Below, one piece after another: positions 20,373 through 31,406 of a stretch of DNA of 64,000 nucleotides. The position numbers were made by a program, and so were the translations under genes. Each line of letters begins with the position of its first letter. Position 1 is the first letter of the stretch. Below the pieces are notes generated by a model. The model had not been told where the DNA came from, searched no databases, and worked only from the letters and a program-made list of their open reading frames with translations. The stretch is from an uncultured Alphaproteobacteria bacterium (GTDB lineage: Bacteria; Pseudomonadota; Alphaproteobacteria; HIMB59): NCBI GenBank assembly GCA_902521485.1, contig CABYRQ010000001.1:124001-188000 (forward strand), read 5' to 3'.

Positions 20373-21427
20373 TGGCTAATCTATCGATAAAAAGAATTGA
20401 CAGGGGTGATGGAAAAGAACTTATTTTATTTAGTCAAAACCCCATAAAATACAAAGTTTTTGAAGGCTTACCTCCAATCTCTGATAACAAAACTCATCTT
20501 AGGTACCACCCAACTCGCTCTGAATGGGTAGGATACTCAACATCAAGACAAAACAGAACCTTTTTACCTAAGGCCCTTGAATGTCCCTTATGTCCAATGA
20601 TAAATGATGAAGTACCGAGTGACATTCCTGTTGACCAATATGAAGTTGCCATCTTTACAAATCGTTTTAGCTCATTCAAATTAGTCGAGTCTGATATACC
20701 TCATTTAGAAGTAGAAACTAATCAGGCAGTAGGAACTTGTGATGTAATCTCTTATAGTTCAAATCATAATGATGAGTTCTCTAAGTTACCTATCGAGAGA
20801 ATTGAGCTAATTATTCAAGCACTATCTAACCGCTCTGAAGAATTATATAATAATTCAAAAATTGAATTTATTTTACCATTTGAAAACAAAGGAAAAGATA
20901 TCGGGGTAACTTTAGATCATCCTCATGGACAAATATATAGTTTTGGACATATTCCAGAATTGATTAAAAGGCAAGCTATAGTACAAAAATCAAATCCTCT
21001 CGAAAAGTATTTATCGAATATTCCTAAAGAATTAATTTTGAAAAAAAATTCTTCTGCTATATCCTTTGTACCTCGTTGGGCTAGATACCCCTTTGAAATT
21101 TGGATAGTACCTTACCGAAGGACATCTAATATTTTTGAACTTTCAGAAAATGAGCAAAAAGATCTTGCTGAACTTATGCTTGATGCCTCTAAAAGTTTAG
21201 ACAAAGTATTTGATGATCCTATGCCGTATACTCTTGCATGGCAACTATCTCCTAAAGGTTATGAGAATTCTCACCATTTTCATGTCTGCTTTCAACCTAT
21301 ACGCAGATCAAAAACAAAATTAAAATATTTAGCAGGTATTGAGCAAATTACAGGTTTTTTTTTAGTAGATCTTCCTCCAGAACGCTCAGCCCGTATCTTG
21401 AGAGGTGAAGAACTTCCTGATGAATAG
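20369..21427 (+). CDS. galT: UDP-glucose--hexose-1-phosphate uridylyltransferase
   Basis: RYHPTRSEWVGYSTSRQNRTF, CPLCP, FENKGKDIGVTLDHPHGQIYSF. Confidence 0.92.
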   Translation: MMANLSIKRIDRGDGKELILFSQNPIKYKVFEGLPPISDNKTHLRYHPTRSEWVGYSTSRQNRTFLPKALECPLCPMINDEVPSDIPVDQYEVAIFTNRFSSFKLVESDIPHLEVETNQAVGTCDVISYSSNHNDEFSKLPIERIELIIQALSNRSEELYNNSKIEFILPFENKGKDIGVTLDHPHGQIYSFGHIPELIKRQAIVQKSNPLEKYLSNIPKELILKKNSSAISFVPRWARYPFEIWIVPYRRTSNIFELSENEQKDLAELMLDASKSLDKVFDDPMPYTLAWQLSPKGYENSHHFHVCFQPIRRSKTKLKYLAGIEQITGFFLVDLPPERSARILRGEELPDE

Positions 21428-22514
21428 TCAGTCTTTATTTAAGCAGCACTTCAACTATTCTGCAGTATCATCATCAGAGGCACATGGAAGAGTAAATTTA
21501 ATTGGTGAGCACACCGATTATAATAAAGGTTTCGTACTTCCAACATTAATCGAACAGAAAATAGAAGTGAGTCTAAGTCCTCGCTTAGACTCTAAAATAG
21601 TTGGTATTTCTGAAGAATTTGGTGAAAAGACTGTATTATCTGAGTCAAATACTGATGGTACCTGGATAGATTTTGTCAGAGGAGCTTTACATTATATGGC
21701 AAAGGAAGGGCAACTAATAAAAGGTTTAGATATTGCGGTTGCCTCTAGTATCCCAACAGGGTCTGGATTATCTTCTTCAGCTGCACTTGAAATAGCAATT
21801 TTGAGGGCCTTGTGCAAAATGGTTGGACATGAACTATCATCAACTAAAATAGCAAAAATAGGACAGCTGATAGAACATCATTTTATAGGAACCTTTTGTG
21901 GAATAATGGATCAAATGTCATCATCAAAATCTAAATTTGGACAAGTATTATTCTTGGATTGTGAAAATTTGAATACAGAAATAGTACCTATCTTTAAAGA
22001 TTATACTTTCATAATTATTCATTCTGGAAGTACGCGAAAACTTTCAGAAGGGTTGTATAATGAAAGAAAAAGAGAGACAGAAATAGCTGCTAAATTTCTT
22101 AATATCTCGTCATTACGCCATGCAGAAATTTCTGATTTAAATATCATTAAAGATCCTAAAATTTTTAGAAGAGCTAGACATGTCATTACTGAAAATGTTC
22201 GAGTACTAAAGGCTGTACAATTTTTAAAAGATAGTAATGCTCAAGCATTTGGAAATTTAATGAACGAAAGTCATATTTCCATGGACAAAGATTATGAAAT
22301 ATCTAGTCCTGAATTAAACCATATTGTTAAAACTGCTCAGTCACATGGTGCTTTAGGCGCAAGACTTACGGGAGCTGGATTTGGAGGTTGCACTGTGGTT
22401 TTGTCGTCAAATACTCGAAGAGATGATATTATCAAAAAAATATTAGAACATTGTCCTAAATCATATTTAGTTACCAATATAGGGCAAAATATTGCACCTA
22501 GTAAAAATGAATAA
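21420..22514 (+). CDS. galK: Galactokinase
   Basis: GRVNLIGEHTDYNKGFVLP, PTGSGLSSSAALE, GALGARLTGAGFGGCTVV. Confidence 0.93.
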   Translation: MNSQSLFKQHFNYSAVSSSEAHGRVNLIGEHTDYNKGFVLPTLIEQKIEVSLSPRLDSKIVGISEEFGEKTVLSESNTDGTWIDFVRGALHYMAKEGQLIKGLDIAVASSIPTGSGLSSSAALEIAILRALCKMVGHELSSTKIAKIGQLIEHHFIGTFCGIMDQMSSSKSKFGQVLFLDCENLNTEIVPIFKDYTFIIIHSGSTRKLSEGLYNERKRETEIAAKFLNISSLRHAEISDLNIIKDPKIFRRARHVITENVRVLKAVQFLKDSNAQAFGNLMNESHISMDKDYEISSPELNHIVKTAQSHGALGARLTGAGFGGCTVVLSSNTRRDDIIKKILEHCPKSYLVTNIGQNIAPSKNE

Positions 22515-23379
22515 ATTAAAAGTTACAACAATTCTTAAATGCAAAAATTTACTTGGCGAAAGTTGTTTTTGGGACCCAAGATATAACTGCTTAGTTTGGA
22601 CAGACATAGAAGCAAAGAAGGCATGGATGCTTGATGATAACAATCAAAGCTTAGTTTTTAATTTACCAGATAGGGCAGGGTTTATTCTTCCAAGGAAAAA
22701 AGAGGGATTTATTATTGGATTTCCCAAATTTATTGCTATATCTGATAAAAATTTTTCTTCATTTGAAAAAATATGCGAAGTTGAAGTTACAAATAATCAA
22801 ACTCGAATTAATGATGCAAAAGTAGATCCTTATGGAGGCATAGTATTTGGTACTTATAATGAAGATCCGGATAAAGTAAAAAGAAAGCCTATTGCGACTC
22901 TCTATAGACTTGCGCCAAATCTATCTTTAACACAACTTTTGTCAAACATCACAGTTTCTAATGGAATAGCCTTTTCAGAAGACGAAAATATCATGTATTT
23001 TGCTGATACTCCAACTGGTCGAATACAAAAATTTGAGTACACTAAAAATTTCAATAAGTTTTATGAATTAGAAACAAATATGATCTTTAAAAATGTCGGT
23101 GAACCCGATGGAGCTACTGTAGATATAGATAATAATTATTGGTCAGCAAGAGTCAGAGGGAAATGCATTATTTGTGTTGATACAAAAGATGAAAAAATTA
23201 TAGAAAAAATTAGTCTTCCAACCAATACGCCCACATGTGTAACTTTTGGTGGTGCCAATTTAAAAAGTCTTTACATTACATCTTTAAGAGCAGACCCGAC
23301 TAGTGATAATGATGATGGAAATCTTCATAAAATTGAAACTAGCACTCAAGGCCGTACTCAACTTTTAACTGATATTTGA
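22507..23379 (+). CDS. SMP-30/gluconolactonase-like lactonase
   Basis: LGESCFWDPRYNCLVWTDI, RINDAKVDPYGGIVFGT, NGIAFSEDENIMYFADT, EPDGATVDIDNNYWSARVRG. Confidence 0.85.
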   Translation: MNKLKVTTILKCKNLLGESCFWDPRYNCLVWTDIEAKKAWMLDDNNQSLVFNLPDRAGFILPRKKEGFIIGFPKFIAISDKNFSSFEKICEVEVTNNQTRINDAKVDPYGGIVFGTYNEDPDKVKRKPIATLYRLAPNLSLTQLLSNITVSNGIAFSEDENIMYFADTPTGRIQKFEYTKNFNKFYELETNMIFKNVGEPDGATVDIDNNYWSARVRGKCIICVDTKDEKIIEKISLPTNTPTCVTFGGANLKSLYITSLRADPTSDNDDGNLHKIETSTQGRTQLLTDI

Positions 23380-23381
23380 TT

Positions 23382-24344
23382 TTAAAGAAATTTTTTATTA
23401 ACTAAATTTTCCATGTTTAATTTCGTCATATTTTTTAAATAGTAGAATATATTTTTTGATGCCTCTAGAGACATTCTCTCTCTGCATTCCAAAGTTAATG
23501 CAGCATTATGCGGCGTTAATAAAATATTATCTAACTTAAAAAAAGGATGATCAGACTCTGGAGGTTCAGATACAAAAACATCCATTCCTGCACCTAAGAT
23601 TTTTTTTGAGCTAAGGGCTTGATATAAATCATTTTCATTTACTATCCCACCCCTAGATGTATTTACTAGAACTGATTTTTTTTTCATAAGATCTAATTCT
23701 CTTTGCGATATAAAATTTTTCGTGTCTTCATTTAGCGGTAAATGTATGCTAACAAAATCGGCTAGCACTAAACCATCATTTTTTTCTATAGGTATACAGC
23801 CATTTTTTTTTATTAAATCACTATTTAAAAATGGATCATAAACATATACTTCCATATCAAAACCGAGACATCTCTTTGCAACTTCTTTTCCTATTCTTCC
23901 AAAACCAGCTATAAGTAATTTTTTTTTATATAATTCAAAAAAGTTTGGTAGTTCAGACCTTTGAGTAAAATTTCCTCCTTTCACTAATTTATCAGATAGA
24001 GATAAATTTTTCGTTAAATACAAAAAGAACGACATTACATGCTCAGCAACACTTACGGCATTAGATGTTGATGTGATACAAAGAGCAATTTTTTTCTTAT
24101 TTAAATAATCTAAATCAACATTGTCATAACCAACACCATGTCTTGAAATAATTTTTAATTTTTTACAATGTTCTAAAATATCCTGATCTAGCCTTGATGT
24201 TCTCAGTAGGATTGCATCAACATTCTTTAATTCTTCTTGAAGGTTTTGATTGTTAAAATTTGTTACCTCGACTATTTCTAGCTCATTTTCTTTTAAAAAA
24301 TCTAACCCTTTTGGATGAACTGTTCCTAATATTGCAATTTTCAT
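23382..24344 (-). CDS. D-2-hydroxyacid dehydrogenase (phosphoglycerate dehydrogenase-like)
   Basis: RHGVGYDNVDLDYL, IAGFGRIGKEVAKRC, VNTSRGGIVNENDLYQAL. Confidence 0.85.
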   Translation of the reverse strand: MKIAILGTVHPKGLDFLKENELEIVEVTNFNNQNLQEELKNVDAILLRTSRLDQDILEHCKKLKIISRHGVGYDNVDLDYLNKKKIALCITSTSNAVSVAEHVMSFFLYLTKNLSLSDKLVKGGNFTQRSELPNFFELYKKKLLIAGFGRIGKEVAKRCLGFDMEVYVYDPFLNSDLIKKNGCIPIEKNDGLVLADFVSIHLPLNEDTKNFISQRELDLMKKKSVLVNTSRGGIVNENDLYQALSSKKILGAGMDVFVSEPPESDHPFFKLDNILLTPHNAALTLECRERMSLEASKNIFYYLKNMTKLNMENLVNKKFL

Positions 24345-24457
24345 TTTATTCTCTGATTAAGAGTTATGTCAAAAAAGTGTCAATTTTAAAAGGTTTTTCA
24401 TTCAAATTATTTTTCTATCATGTAAGATCTTTAATAGGTTTAGTTTTTGGAGGAATA

Positions 24458-26302
24458 ATGAAAACCATCAAATTGTCTTGTGCACATGCACTGTTTAAAT
24501 ATTTAATTGCACAAAAAACTATTATTGATGGTAAAAAACTACCATTATTTCCTGGAGCATTTGCAATTTATGGTCATGGTAATGTGGCTTGTCTAGGTCA
24601 AGCAATGGAGGAATTTCAGTCTGATCTCCCAGGTTACAGAGGACATCATGAACAAAGCATGGCATTGACTGGTATTGGCTATGCACGAGCCATGAGAAGA
24701 AAGCAAATTTTTATTGCTACCTCATCTGTTGGTCCTGGAGCTACAAATATGGTTACAGCGGCAGCAGTAGCTATGAGTAATCGTCTCCCAATCTTACTTC
24801 TTCCAGGAGATACATTTGCAAGCCGATTTCCTGATCCTGTATTACAACAAGTTGAAAATTTCAACTCTCCTATAGAAACCGCAAATGATACCTTTAAATC
24901 TGTTTCCAAGTATTTTGATAGGATTACTAGACCAGAGCAAATTCTTGCATCTCTTCCTCAAGCAATTCAAGTGATGCTTGACCCATCAGATTGTGGTCCT
25001 GCTACTATTGCCATGTCTCAAGATGTTCAAGGGGAGTCTTTTGATTATCCTGAGGTTTTTTTTGAAGAAAAAATCCATCAGTTAAGAAGAGTTTACCCTG
25101 ATCCAAATCAAATTAAAGAGGCAGCTGATAAATTAAAAAATTCAAAACAACCTATAATAATTTCAGGTGGTGGTGTTCTATATTCTGAGGCAGAACAAAC
25201 ACTTTCTAATTTTGCAAAAAAACACAATATCCCCGTAACTTCAACTGTGATGGGAATTGGATGTATGACTAAAGATGACCCTTATTACATTAGTGCTATT
25301 GGAGCTCTAGGAGAGGGTTCCTCCAACAATTTATCTAAAGACACTGATTTAGCTCTAGCTGTAGGTACAAAACTTGCAGATTTTACAACAGGCTCATGGG
25401 CAAATTTCGAAAATCCTAATTTTAAACTAATCTCAGTTAATACAGCCCGCTATGATACCACTAAGCACTTAGCGACGCCTGTTATTAGTGATGCAAAAGT
25501 TGGTTTGCTACAAATATCTGAAGCTCTTGGTGATTGGAGGGCCCCTGATATTTGGTATCAAAGAGCAATTAAAGAGAGAGATGGATGGGAAGCATACGTT
25601 GCAAAACAAACTGGCCCTACAAATCAAGAAGAGCCATCTTACGCTCACGCAGTTGGGGCAATTTATAGAAATTCAGATCCAAGTGATATCGTTGTAACAG
25701 CAGCCGGAGGCCTTGTAGGAGAGGTCGTTCAAGTTTGGAAGCCAAAGGAACTTAATACTTTTGAGACTGAATGGGGTTTTAGCTGTATGGGATATGAAAT
25801 ATCAGGAGCGCTGGGAATTAAAATGGCTAAACCAGATCAAGATGTCGTTGTATTTGTTGGAGATGGTTCTTATCTACTTAATAATAGCGATATATATAGT
25901 TCGGTTCTCTATGATCAAAAACTTATTATTATTATTTGTGATAATGGCGGACATATGGTTATCAATCGTCTTCAACTAGCTAAAGGAGGTAAGGAATACA
26001 TTTGTAATCTTCGTGCTGCAAGAGCTACCAATCTTAAATTTGTAGATTTTGAAAACCATGCTAAAAGCATGGGAGCGAATGCTGAGACAGTAAGTTCGAC
26101 CTCAGAGTTAGAGGCTGCTTTCAAAAGAGCTAAAGAGTCTGATAAAACATATGTCATAGCTATTAAAACACATGGCTATGAATGGTTAGATGGTACAGCT
26201 TTTTGGGAAAGCCCAACGCTTCAAGATCCTATAACTGAAGAAAACAAAAAAGCATTAGATGACTTTGAATCGGGAAAGAGTAAACAACGTAAAGGCGTTT
26301 AA
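24458..26302 (+). CDS. iolD: 3D-(3,5/4)-trihydroxycyclohexane-1,2-dione acylhydrolase (ThDP enzyme, IolD-like)
   Basis: GHGNVACLGQAMEE, TSSVGPGATNMVTAAAVA, LLLPGDTFASRFPDPVLQQVE, FVGDGSYLLNNSDIYSSV; track start 24260 extends upstream, ATG 24458 preceded by ggagg. Confidence 0.87.
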   Translation: MKTIKLSCAHALFKYLIAQKTIIDGKKLPLFPGAFAIYGHGNVACLGQAMEEFQSDLPGYRGHHEQSMALTGIGYARAMRRKQIFIATSSVGPGATNMVTAAAVAMSNRLPILLLPGDTFASRFPDPVLQQVENFNSPIETANDTFKSVSKYFDRITRPEQILASLPQAIQVMLDPSDCGPATIAMSQDVQGESFDYPEVFFEEKIHQLRRVYPDPNQIKEAADKLKNSKQPIIISGGGVLYSEAEQTLSNFAKKHNIPVTSTVMGIGCMTKDDPYYISAIGALGEGSSNNLSKDTDLALAVGTKLADFTTGSWANFENPNFKLISVNTARYDTTKHLATPVISDAKVGLLQISEALGDWRAPDIWYQRAIKERDGWEAYVAKQTGPTNQEEPSYAHAVGAIYRNSDPSDIVVTAAGGLVGEVVQVWKPKELNTFETEWGFSCMGYEISGALGIKMAKPDQDVVVFVGDGSYLLNNSDIYSSVLYDQKLIIIICDNGGHMVINRLQLAKGGKEYICNLRAARATNLKFVDFENHAKSMGANAETVSSTSELEAAFKRAKESDKTYVIAIKTHGYEWLDGTAFWESPTLQDPITEENKKALDDFESGKSKQRKGV

Positions 26303-26304
26303 TC

Positions 26305-27036
26305 TTGATTTCTAAAAAAAAAATTGTCCTGATAACTGGGGCTGAATCTGGTATTGGAAAAAGTACATCTAAAATGTTTGCCAATAATGGTTACAGAGTA
26401 CTAGGAACTTCACTCAAAAAAATTAATTACAAAATTAAAGATATTGAATACTATCAAATAGACATAACCAATAATTCTCATTGGAAAAGTTTATCGAACA
26501 CTATCAAAAAAAAGTATGGAAAAATTGATGTTTTAGTTAATAGTGCCGGTGTGAGACTGAGCGGAAATTTAGAGACAACCTCGATGAGTGAATGGACTTA
26601 TCACTTTAATAACAATGTGACTGGCACTTTTTTAGCTTGCAAATATGCATTACCATTGCTCAAAAAAAGTAAGAAATCTTCTATAGTAAATTTAGCTTCA
26701 ATAAATAGCATTAGAGGAGCAAAAAATATGTTGGCTTATGCAACATCAAAAAGTGCGATAATATCTTTTACGTCATCTTTGGCTTTGGACTTGTCTAATT
26801 TAAATATTAGAGTTAATGCTGTTGCTCCAGGTGCTATTGATACCCCAATGCTAGCCTCTTTTAAAAAGGATTTAACAAAAAAGGAATTTGAAAAAAAGAT
26901 GCGAGAAAATCATCCTATTGGAAGGATTGGAAAACCGGCAGAAGTTGCAAGTGTGATTTATTTTCTTGCAAGTGACGCTTCAACTTTCATGACAGGATTG
27001 ACCATTCCTGTAGATGGAGGAAGAAGCATAAGATAA
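26305..27036 (+). CDS. SDR-family oxidoreductase
   Basis: ITGAESGIGKSTSKMF, VNSAGVRLSG, YATSKSAIISF, NAVAPGAIDTPML. Confidence 0.88.
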   Translation: MISKKKIVLITGAESGIGKSTSKMFANNGYRVLGTSLKKINYKIKDIEYYQIDITNNSHWKSLSNTIKKKYGKIDVLVNSAGVRLSGNLETTSMSEWTYHFNNNVTGTFLACKYALPLLKKSKKSSIVNLASINSIRGAKNMLAYATSKSAIISFTSSLALDLSNLNIRVNAVAPGAIDTPMLASFKKDLTKKEFEKKMRENHPIGRIGKPAEVASVIYFLASDASTFMTGLTIPVDGGRSIR

Positions 27037-27039
27037 CTT

Positions 27040-28989
27040 TTATTTATTGATTTTTAAAATAGTTACATCTGCTTGTTTCATGTTTTTTGATCCCAACAGA
27101 ATTTCACCTTCAAAAGAGTCAGGTATAACAACATTTTTTTTTCCATAATTAGTAAAAAATAATAGATTACCTCTTTGCCTTACTCTTAAATATTCCGGAA
27201 GTGTTATTGGTTTTAAACCTGCCATAGCCATTTGTTCTTTCATTATTGAACTTAACAATGCTTCATCTGGCCATCCACACAAATAACTTCCTTGGTTCCC
27301 GCTAGTGATAACAGGAAATCCATCTTCTGAGTTACCTTCAGAGATGCCTGAGCTGTCTCCTTGTTCTCTCCATACGTGTAACTTTCCCTTCTGACCTTTC
27401 CATTCTACCTCTACAGGAAGTTCATAGGGAAGGGCATCCACTCTTTTAACTTTATAACCAAGTCCCTCTAAGCTTAAGTTTTCCGGAATTTGAAAATTTC
27501 TATCTTTTAATCCTGTTCTTGGACCAGCCAAAATTTTTGCTCCAGAAGAAACCATTTTTTTAAAAGTGTCAGTTTCAAGATGTACAAATGAGGGAACAAT
27601 AATTAGTTTATACCCAGCAAAATCAGCATTCTTTCCAACAATATCCAGAGAGCCACCATTAACTCTAACAGATTTATAAAAATCAATCATGAGACGCGTG
27701 TAGTGGAAATCTTCTGTTTGTCCATCTAGCTCAGTTATCCAACAAGCCTCATAATCATGCAATAACGCAATTTCGGATTTTTGTGTTTCTGGTAAATTGA
27801 GCATTTGTATCTCATTACTTACTTGCATGGCCTCGTGACTACCGATTGCTGGTGTATTATTACGGTACATAAGTCCCGCATGCATTTGTTCTTGGGCAAA
27901 GGGTGCTTGTCTCCAACGAAAATAACTTACAACCTCTGCGTCGTGAGCAAATGCCTCCCATGTCCACATCCTTACAGCACCAGCTATTGGAATAGGATTA
28001 TATCTAGCCCAATTAACTGGACCAGGTTGTTGTTCCATTATCCAAAGACGACCCATCCCTCTATAAAGGTCATGATGGTAAGATTGAAAATCAGGATCAC
28101 CAATATTGTAACAATCCTCAAGAAGTTTTTTATCTCCTCTGGCAATAGTTTGCATGTTTTGAAGAAAGCCTAAAGGATAACTGTCCCAAGCAGCAATATT
28201 TAAATCTTTACATATTTCCCGATGATCAAATTCTGTAAAGTGACCCATAAAGTTATGACTAATGGGCCTTCCAGGAGAGTAATCATTTAATATCTTCACC
28301 TGTTGGTAATTAAAATTTTTTACTTGGTCCGAGCTAAACTTTCGAAAATCAAAATTATGAGAAGGATTTGCCTCAGTAACTGTTAAGTTAGGAAGTTCAA
28401 TCTCCTCAAAAGAGCGATACTCCATAGACCAGAAAACATTTCCCCAAGATTTATTCAAGTCATCTATGTTTTGATATTTTTTTTTAAGCCAAATTCTAAA
28501 CTCTCGCAAAGTAGACAAGCACCAAGAGTATGTTGTTTCATGGCAACCAAACTCATTATCTGTTTGCCATGCTTTCACAAAATTATTTTGTCCGTATCTC
28601 TCTGCTATAGCTTTAGTTATACGTTGACTTTCTTTTTGATAACCAATATGTGAGAAGGAGTAGTGTCTTCGAGATCCGAATTTTCTAGTCCGGCCATTTT
28701 CATCTATGGCGACCATATCAGGCATTTGGTCAACCAGCCATTTAGGAGGAGTGGCGGTCGGAGTGCACATCACAATCTTTAGACCATTATTTCCTAATAT
28801 ATCGACAATCTTATCCAGCCAATTCCATTTAAAAACACCCGAATTTGGCTCGATACGAGACCAAGCAAATTCAGCAATTCTTACCCAACTGATACCATTT
28901 TTGCGCATATTTTCAGCATCGGTTATCCACATTTCTTCAGGCCAATGCTCCGGGTAATAACATACCCCTAATTCGGGTCTCTTAGACAT
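27040..28989 (-). CDS. GH42 beta-galactosidase
   Basis: GVCYYPEHWPEEMW, WVRIAEFAWSRIEPNSG, AWQTDNEFGCH, MEQQPGPVNWA. Confidence 0.92.
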   Translation of the reverse strand: MSKRPELGVCYYPEHWPEEMWITDAENMRKNGISWVRIAEFAWSRIEPNSGVFKWNWLDKIVDILGNNGLKIVMCTPTATPPKWLVDQMPDMVAIDENGRTRKFGSRRHYSFSHIGYQKESQRITKAIAERYGQNNFVKAWQTDNEFGCHETTYSWCLSTLREFRIWLKKKYQNIDDLNKSWGNVFWSMEYRSFEEIELPNLTVTEANPSHNFDFRKFSSDQVKNFNYQQVKILNDYSPGRPISHNFMGHFTEFDHREICKDLNIAAWDSYPLGFLQNMQTIARGDKKLLEDCYNIGDPDFQSYHHDLYRGMGRLWIMEQQPGPVNWARYNPIPIAGAVRMWTWEAFAHDAEVVSYFRWRQAPFAQEQMHAGLMYRNNTPAIGSHEAMQVSNEIQMLNLPETQKSEIALLHDYEACWITELDGQTEDFHYTRLMIDFYKSVRVNGGSLDIVGKNADFAGYKLIIVPSFVHLETDTFKKMVSSGAKILAGPRTGLKDRNFQIPENLSLEGLGYKVKRVDALPYELPVEVEWKGQKGKLHVWREQGDSSGISEGNSEDGFPVITSGNQGSYLCGWPDEALLSSIMKEQMAMAGLKPITLPEYLRVRQRGNLLFFTNYGKKNVVIPDSFEGEILLGSKNMKQADVTILKINK

Positions 28990-28991
28990 CT

Positions 28992-30023
28992 TTAGTAGAT
29001 TGAAACACCAGAGGAGTCGAAAAAGTGCTGATGATTTTGATGCCAATCTAGATGAATATTTTCATTAATTTTGATATTATAATTTACATCAAGTTTAGCT
29101 GTGATCTCATTATTCTTTTCCAAGTTTATGTAACATAATAAGTGCTCACCTAAATTCTCTATATGTCTTATAGTTCCTTTGAGTTTACTAGAGTTATCAT
29201 TTGACACATTGAGATGCTCAGGTCTAATTCCTATTTTGGTTGCTCCACTTGGAATATTTAATTTAGGTATATTTAATTTATGTCCATCCTTTAAATTTAT
29301 CATATTCATTTTTGGAGAACCAATAAACTCAGCAACAAATTGATTTTTTGGAGAATTATAAAGCTCAATAGGTGTCCCAACTTGTTCAATAATTCCCTGA
29401 TTAATAACAACAATTCTATCTGCTAGAGTCATTGCTTCAACTTGGTCATGTGTTACATAAATCATTGTCGCAGCTAATTGATTATGAAGCTTAGCTATTT
29501 CTATTCTCGTTTGAACACGAAGCGCAGCATCTAAATTAGATAAGGGCTCATCAAATAAAAATACTTTTGGATTTCTTACTATAGCTCTTCCAATAGCAAC
29601 ACGTTGTCGTTGACCACCTGATAATTGTTTAGGTAGTCTTTCAAATAAACTTTCAATTTGCAAAATCTTTGCTGACTCTAAAACTCTACTTTTGATTTCA
29701 TCAATAGGGGTTTTAGCTTGTTTTAATGCAAATGACATATTGTCAAAAACTGTCATGTGAGGGTACAATGCATATGATTGAAAAACCATCGCAACACCCC
29801 TCTCTGCAGCAATAATTTTATTTACAACCTCTCCACCTATAGATATTTCTCCTTCAGTTATATCTTCTAGTCCGGCTATCATTCTAAGGAGTGTGGATTT
29901 ACCACAACCAGATGGTCCAACAAAAACAATGAACTCACCAGAGTTAATATCAAGGTCTACTCCATGAATCACTTCAGTTTTATCATAATTTTTTTTTACA
30001 CTTTTAAGGTTTACTTTAGCCAT
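28992..30023 (-). CDS. ABC sugar transporter ATP-binding protein (MalK/UgpC-like)
   Basis: [41 protein letters not shown]. Confidence 0.92.
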   Translation of the reverse strand: MAKVNLKSVKKNYDKTEVIHGVDLDINSGEFIVFVGPSGCGKSTLLRMIAGLEDITEGEISIGGEVVNKIIAAERGVAMVFQSYALYPHMTVFDNMSFALKQAKTPIDEIKSRVLESAKILQIESLFERLPKQLSGGQRQRVAIGRAIVRNPKVFLFDEPLSNLDAALRVQTRIEIAKLHNQLAATMIYVTHDQVEAMTLADRIVVINQGIIEQVGTPIELYNSPKNQFVAEFIGSPKMNMINLKDGHKLNIPKLNIPSGATKIGIRPEHLNVSNDNSSKLKGTIRHIENLGEHLLCYINLEKNNEITAKLDVNYNIKINENIHLDWHQNHQHFFDSSGVSIY

Positions 30024-30083
30024 AATACCCCGAAAACTTTAGCATTTTTTGTGAAAATATACATCAGTGACTATAGATTTAAT

Positions 30084-31406
30084 TTAGGCTAAATACTTTG
30101 AGAATTCAAAATAAGATTTTTTTGGAGTTCGTTTAAAGCTATCGAAATCAACATAGACTATTCCAAATCTCTTGGAATAGCCAAATGCCCATTCATAGTT
30201 ATCAAGCAATGACCAAACAAAATAACCCTTAATAGATAAACCTTCATTTAAACAACTTAATATTTGTTTTAAATGTAAATTAAAAAATTCTATTCGATCT
30301 TCATCATAAACTTCTCCTTTTGAAGTTAGTTTATCATTATTTGCCATTCCATTTTCGGTAATATAAATTGGAATTTTATTATCATATTCTTCATTTATTC
30401 TTTTAATAAAGTAGCTCAATCCTTCAGGATAAAATTCCCATCCCATATCTGTTTTTTTTAGCGTTCCACTATTACACTCATAATTAACACCATCGTCTGA
30501 TTTTTTATATTTGATTATTGAGCGGGTATAATAATTCAATCCTATCCAATCAATTGGCGAAGATATTAATTCTAACTGTGATTTATAATTTTCTGGTAAG
30601 TATTTTTCTAGAATAGATAAAGCTAATTCTGGATATTTACCTTTAAAGATAGCGTCAGAAAACCATCTATTATGAATTTCATCAAACAGTTTTGTTGCTT
30701 GAATATTTTCTTCATTACTATCTATGGATTGACCAAACTGATTATTTAAAACTATACCAATCTGATGAGCACGACAGGACCTTATTGCTTCAACAGATTG
30801 CGAGTGTGCAAATAAAATATTATGCATAGTTTTAGCAGCTGATTGGATATTTTTAATTCCTGGCGCATGCTCTCCAAGATAATGACTTAACCAAGAAACA
30901 CACCAAGGTTCATTAATGGTTGAAATTTTTTCGAATTGATCTCCAAATATTTTTGATATGAAAAAAGATAAATCTCCGAAATGCTTACAGGTTTCTTGAT
31001 TCTCCCAACCATTAATTTTTTGAAATCTTATGGGAAGATCCCAATGATAGATTGTTGGAAAAGCCTCTAAATCGCATTTATTTATCTCTTCTAATAATCG
31101 CTTGTAAAAATCTACACCCTTTAAATTTACATCTTTGTTGTTGTCTGGAAACAATCTAGGCCAAGCAAATGAGAAACGATAGGTCTTAAAACCCGCGTCT
31201 TTTATAAGTTTAATATCCTCTTTGAAATATTCAATATGATTACAGGCAAGCCTACCATCAATGCTATTCAATTTTCTCTCAGCAAAATCGTCCCAAATTG
31301 ATTTACCACAATTGCCGTATATCTTTCCTTCAATCTGGTAAGAGGAAGTAGCTACTCCTAATTTAAAATCCTTAGGAAACTCTTGTAGAAGTGATAAGTT
31401 AATCAA
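30084..31406 (-). CDS. GH1 beta-glucosidase
   Basis: FKLGVATSSYQIEG, TYRFSFAWPRLFP, STINEPWC, IYITENGMAN, GYFVWSLLDNYEWAFGYSKRFG. Confidence 0.93.
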   Translation of the reverse strand: MINLSLLQEFPKDFKLGVATSSYQIEGKIYGNCGKSIWDDFAERKLNSIDGRLACNHIEYFKEDIKLIKDAGFKTYRFSFAWPRLFPDNNKDVNLKGVDFYKRLLEEINKCDLEAFPTIYHWDLPIRFQKINGWENQETCKHFGDLSFFISKIFGDQFEKISTINEPWCVSWLSHYLGEHAPGIKNIQSAAKTMHNILFAHSQSVEAIRSCRAHQIGIVLNNQFGQSIDSNEENIQATKLFDEIHNRWFSDAIFKGKYPELALSILEKYLPENYKSQLELISSPIDWIGLNYYTRSIIKYKKSDDGVNYECNSGTLKKTDMGWEFYPEGLSYFIKRINEEYDNKIPIYITENGMANNDKLTSKGEVYDEDRIEFFNLHLKQILSCLNEGLSIKGYFVWSLLDNYEWAFGYSKRFGIVYVDFDSFKRTPKKSYFEFSKYLA

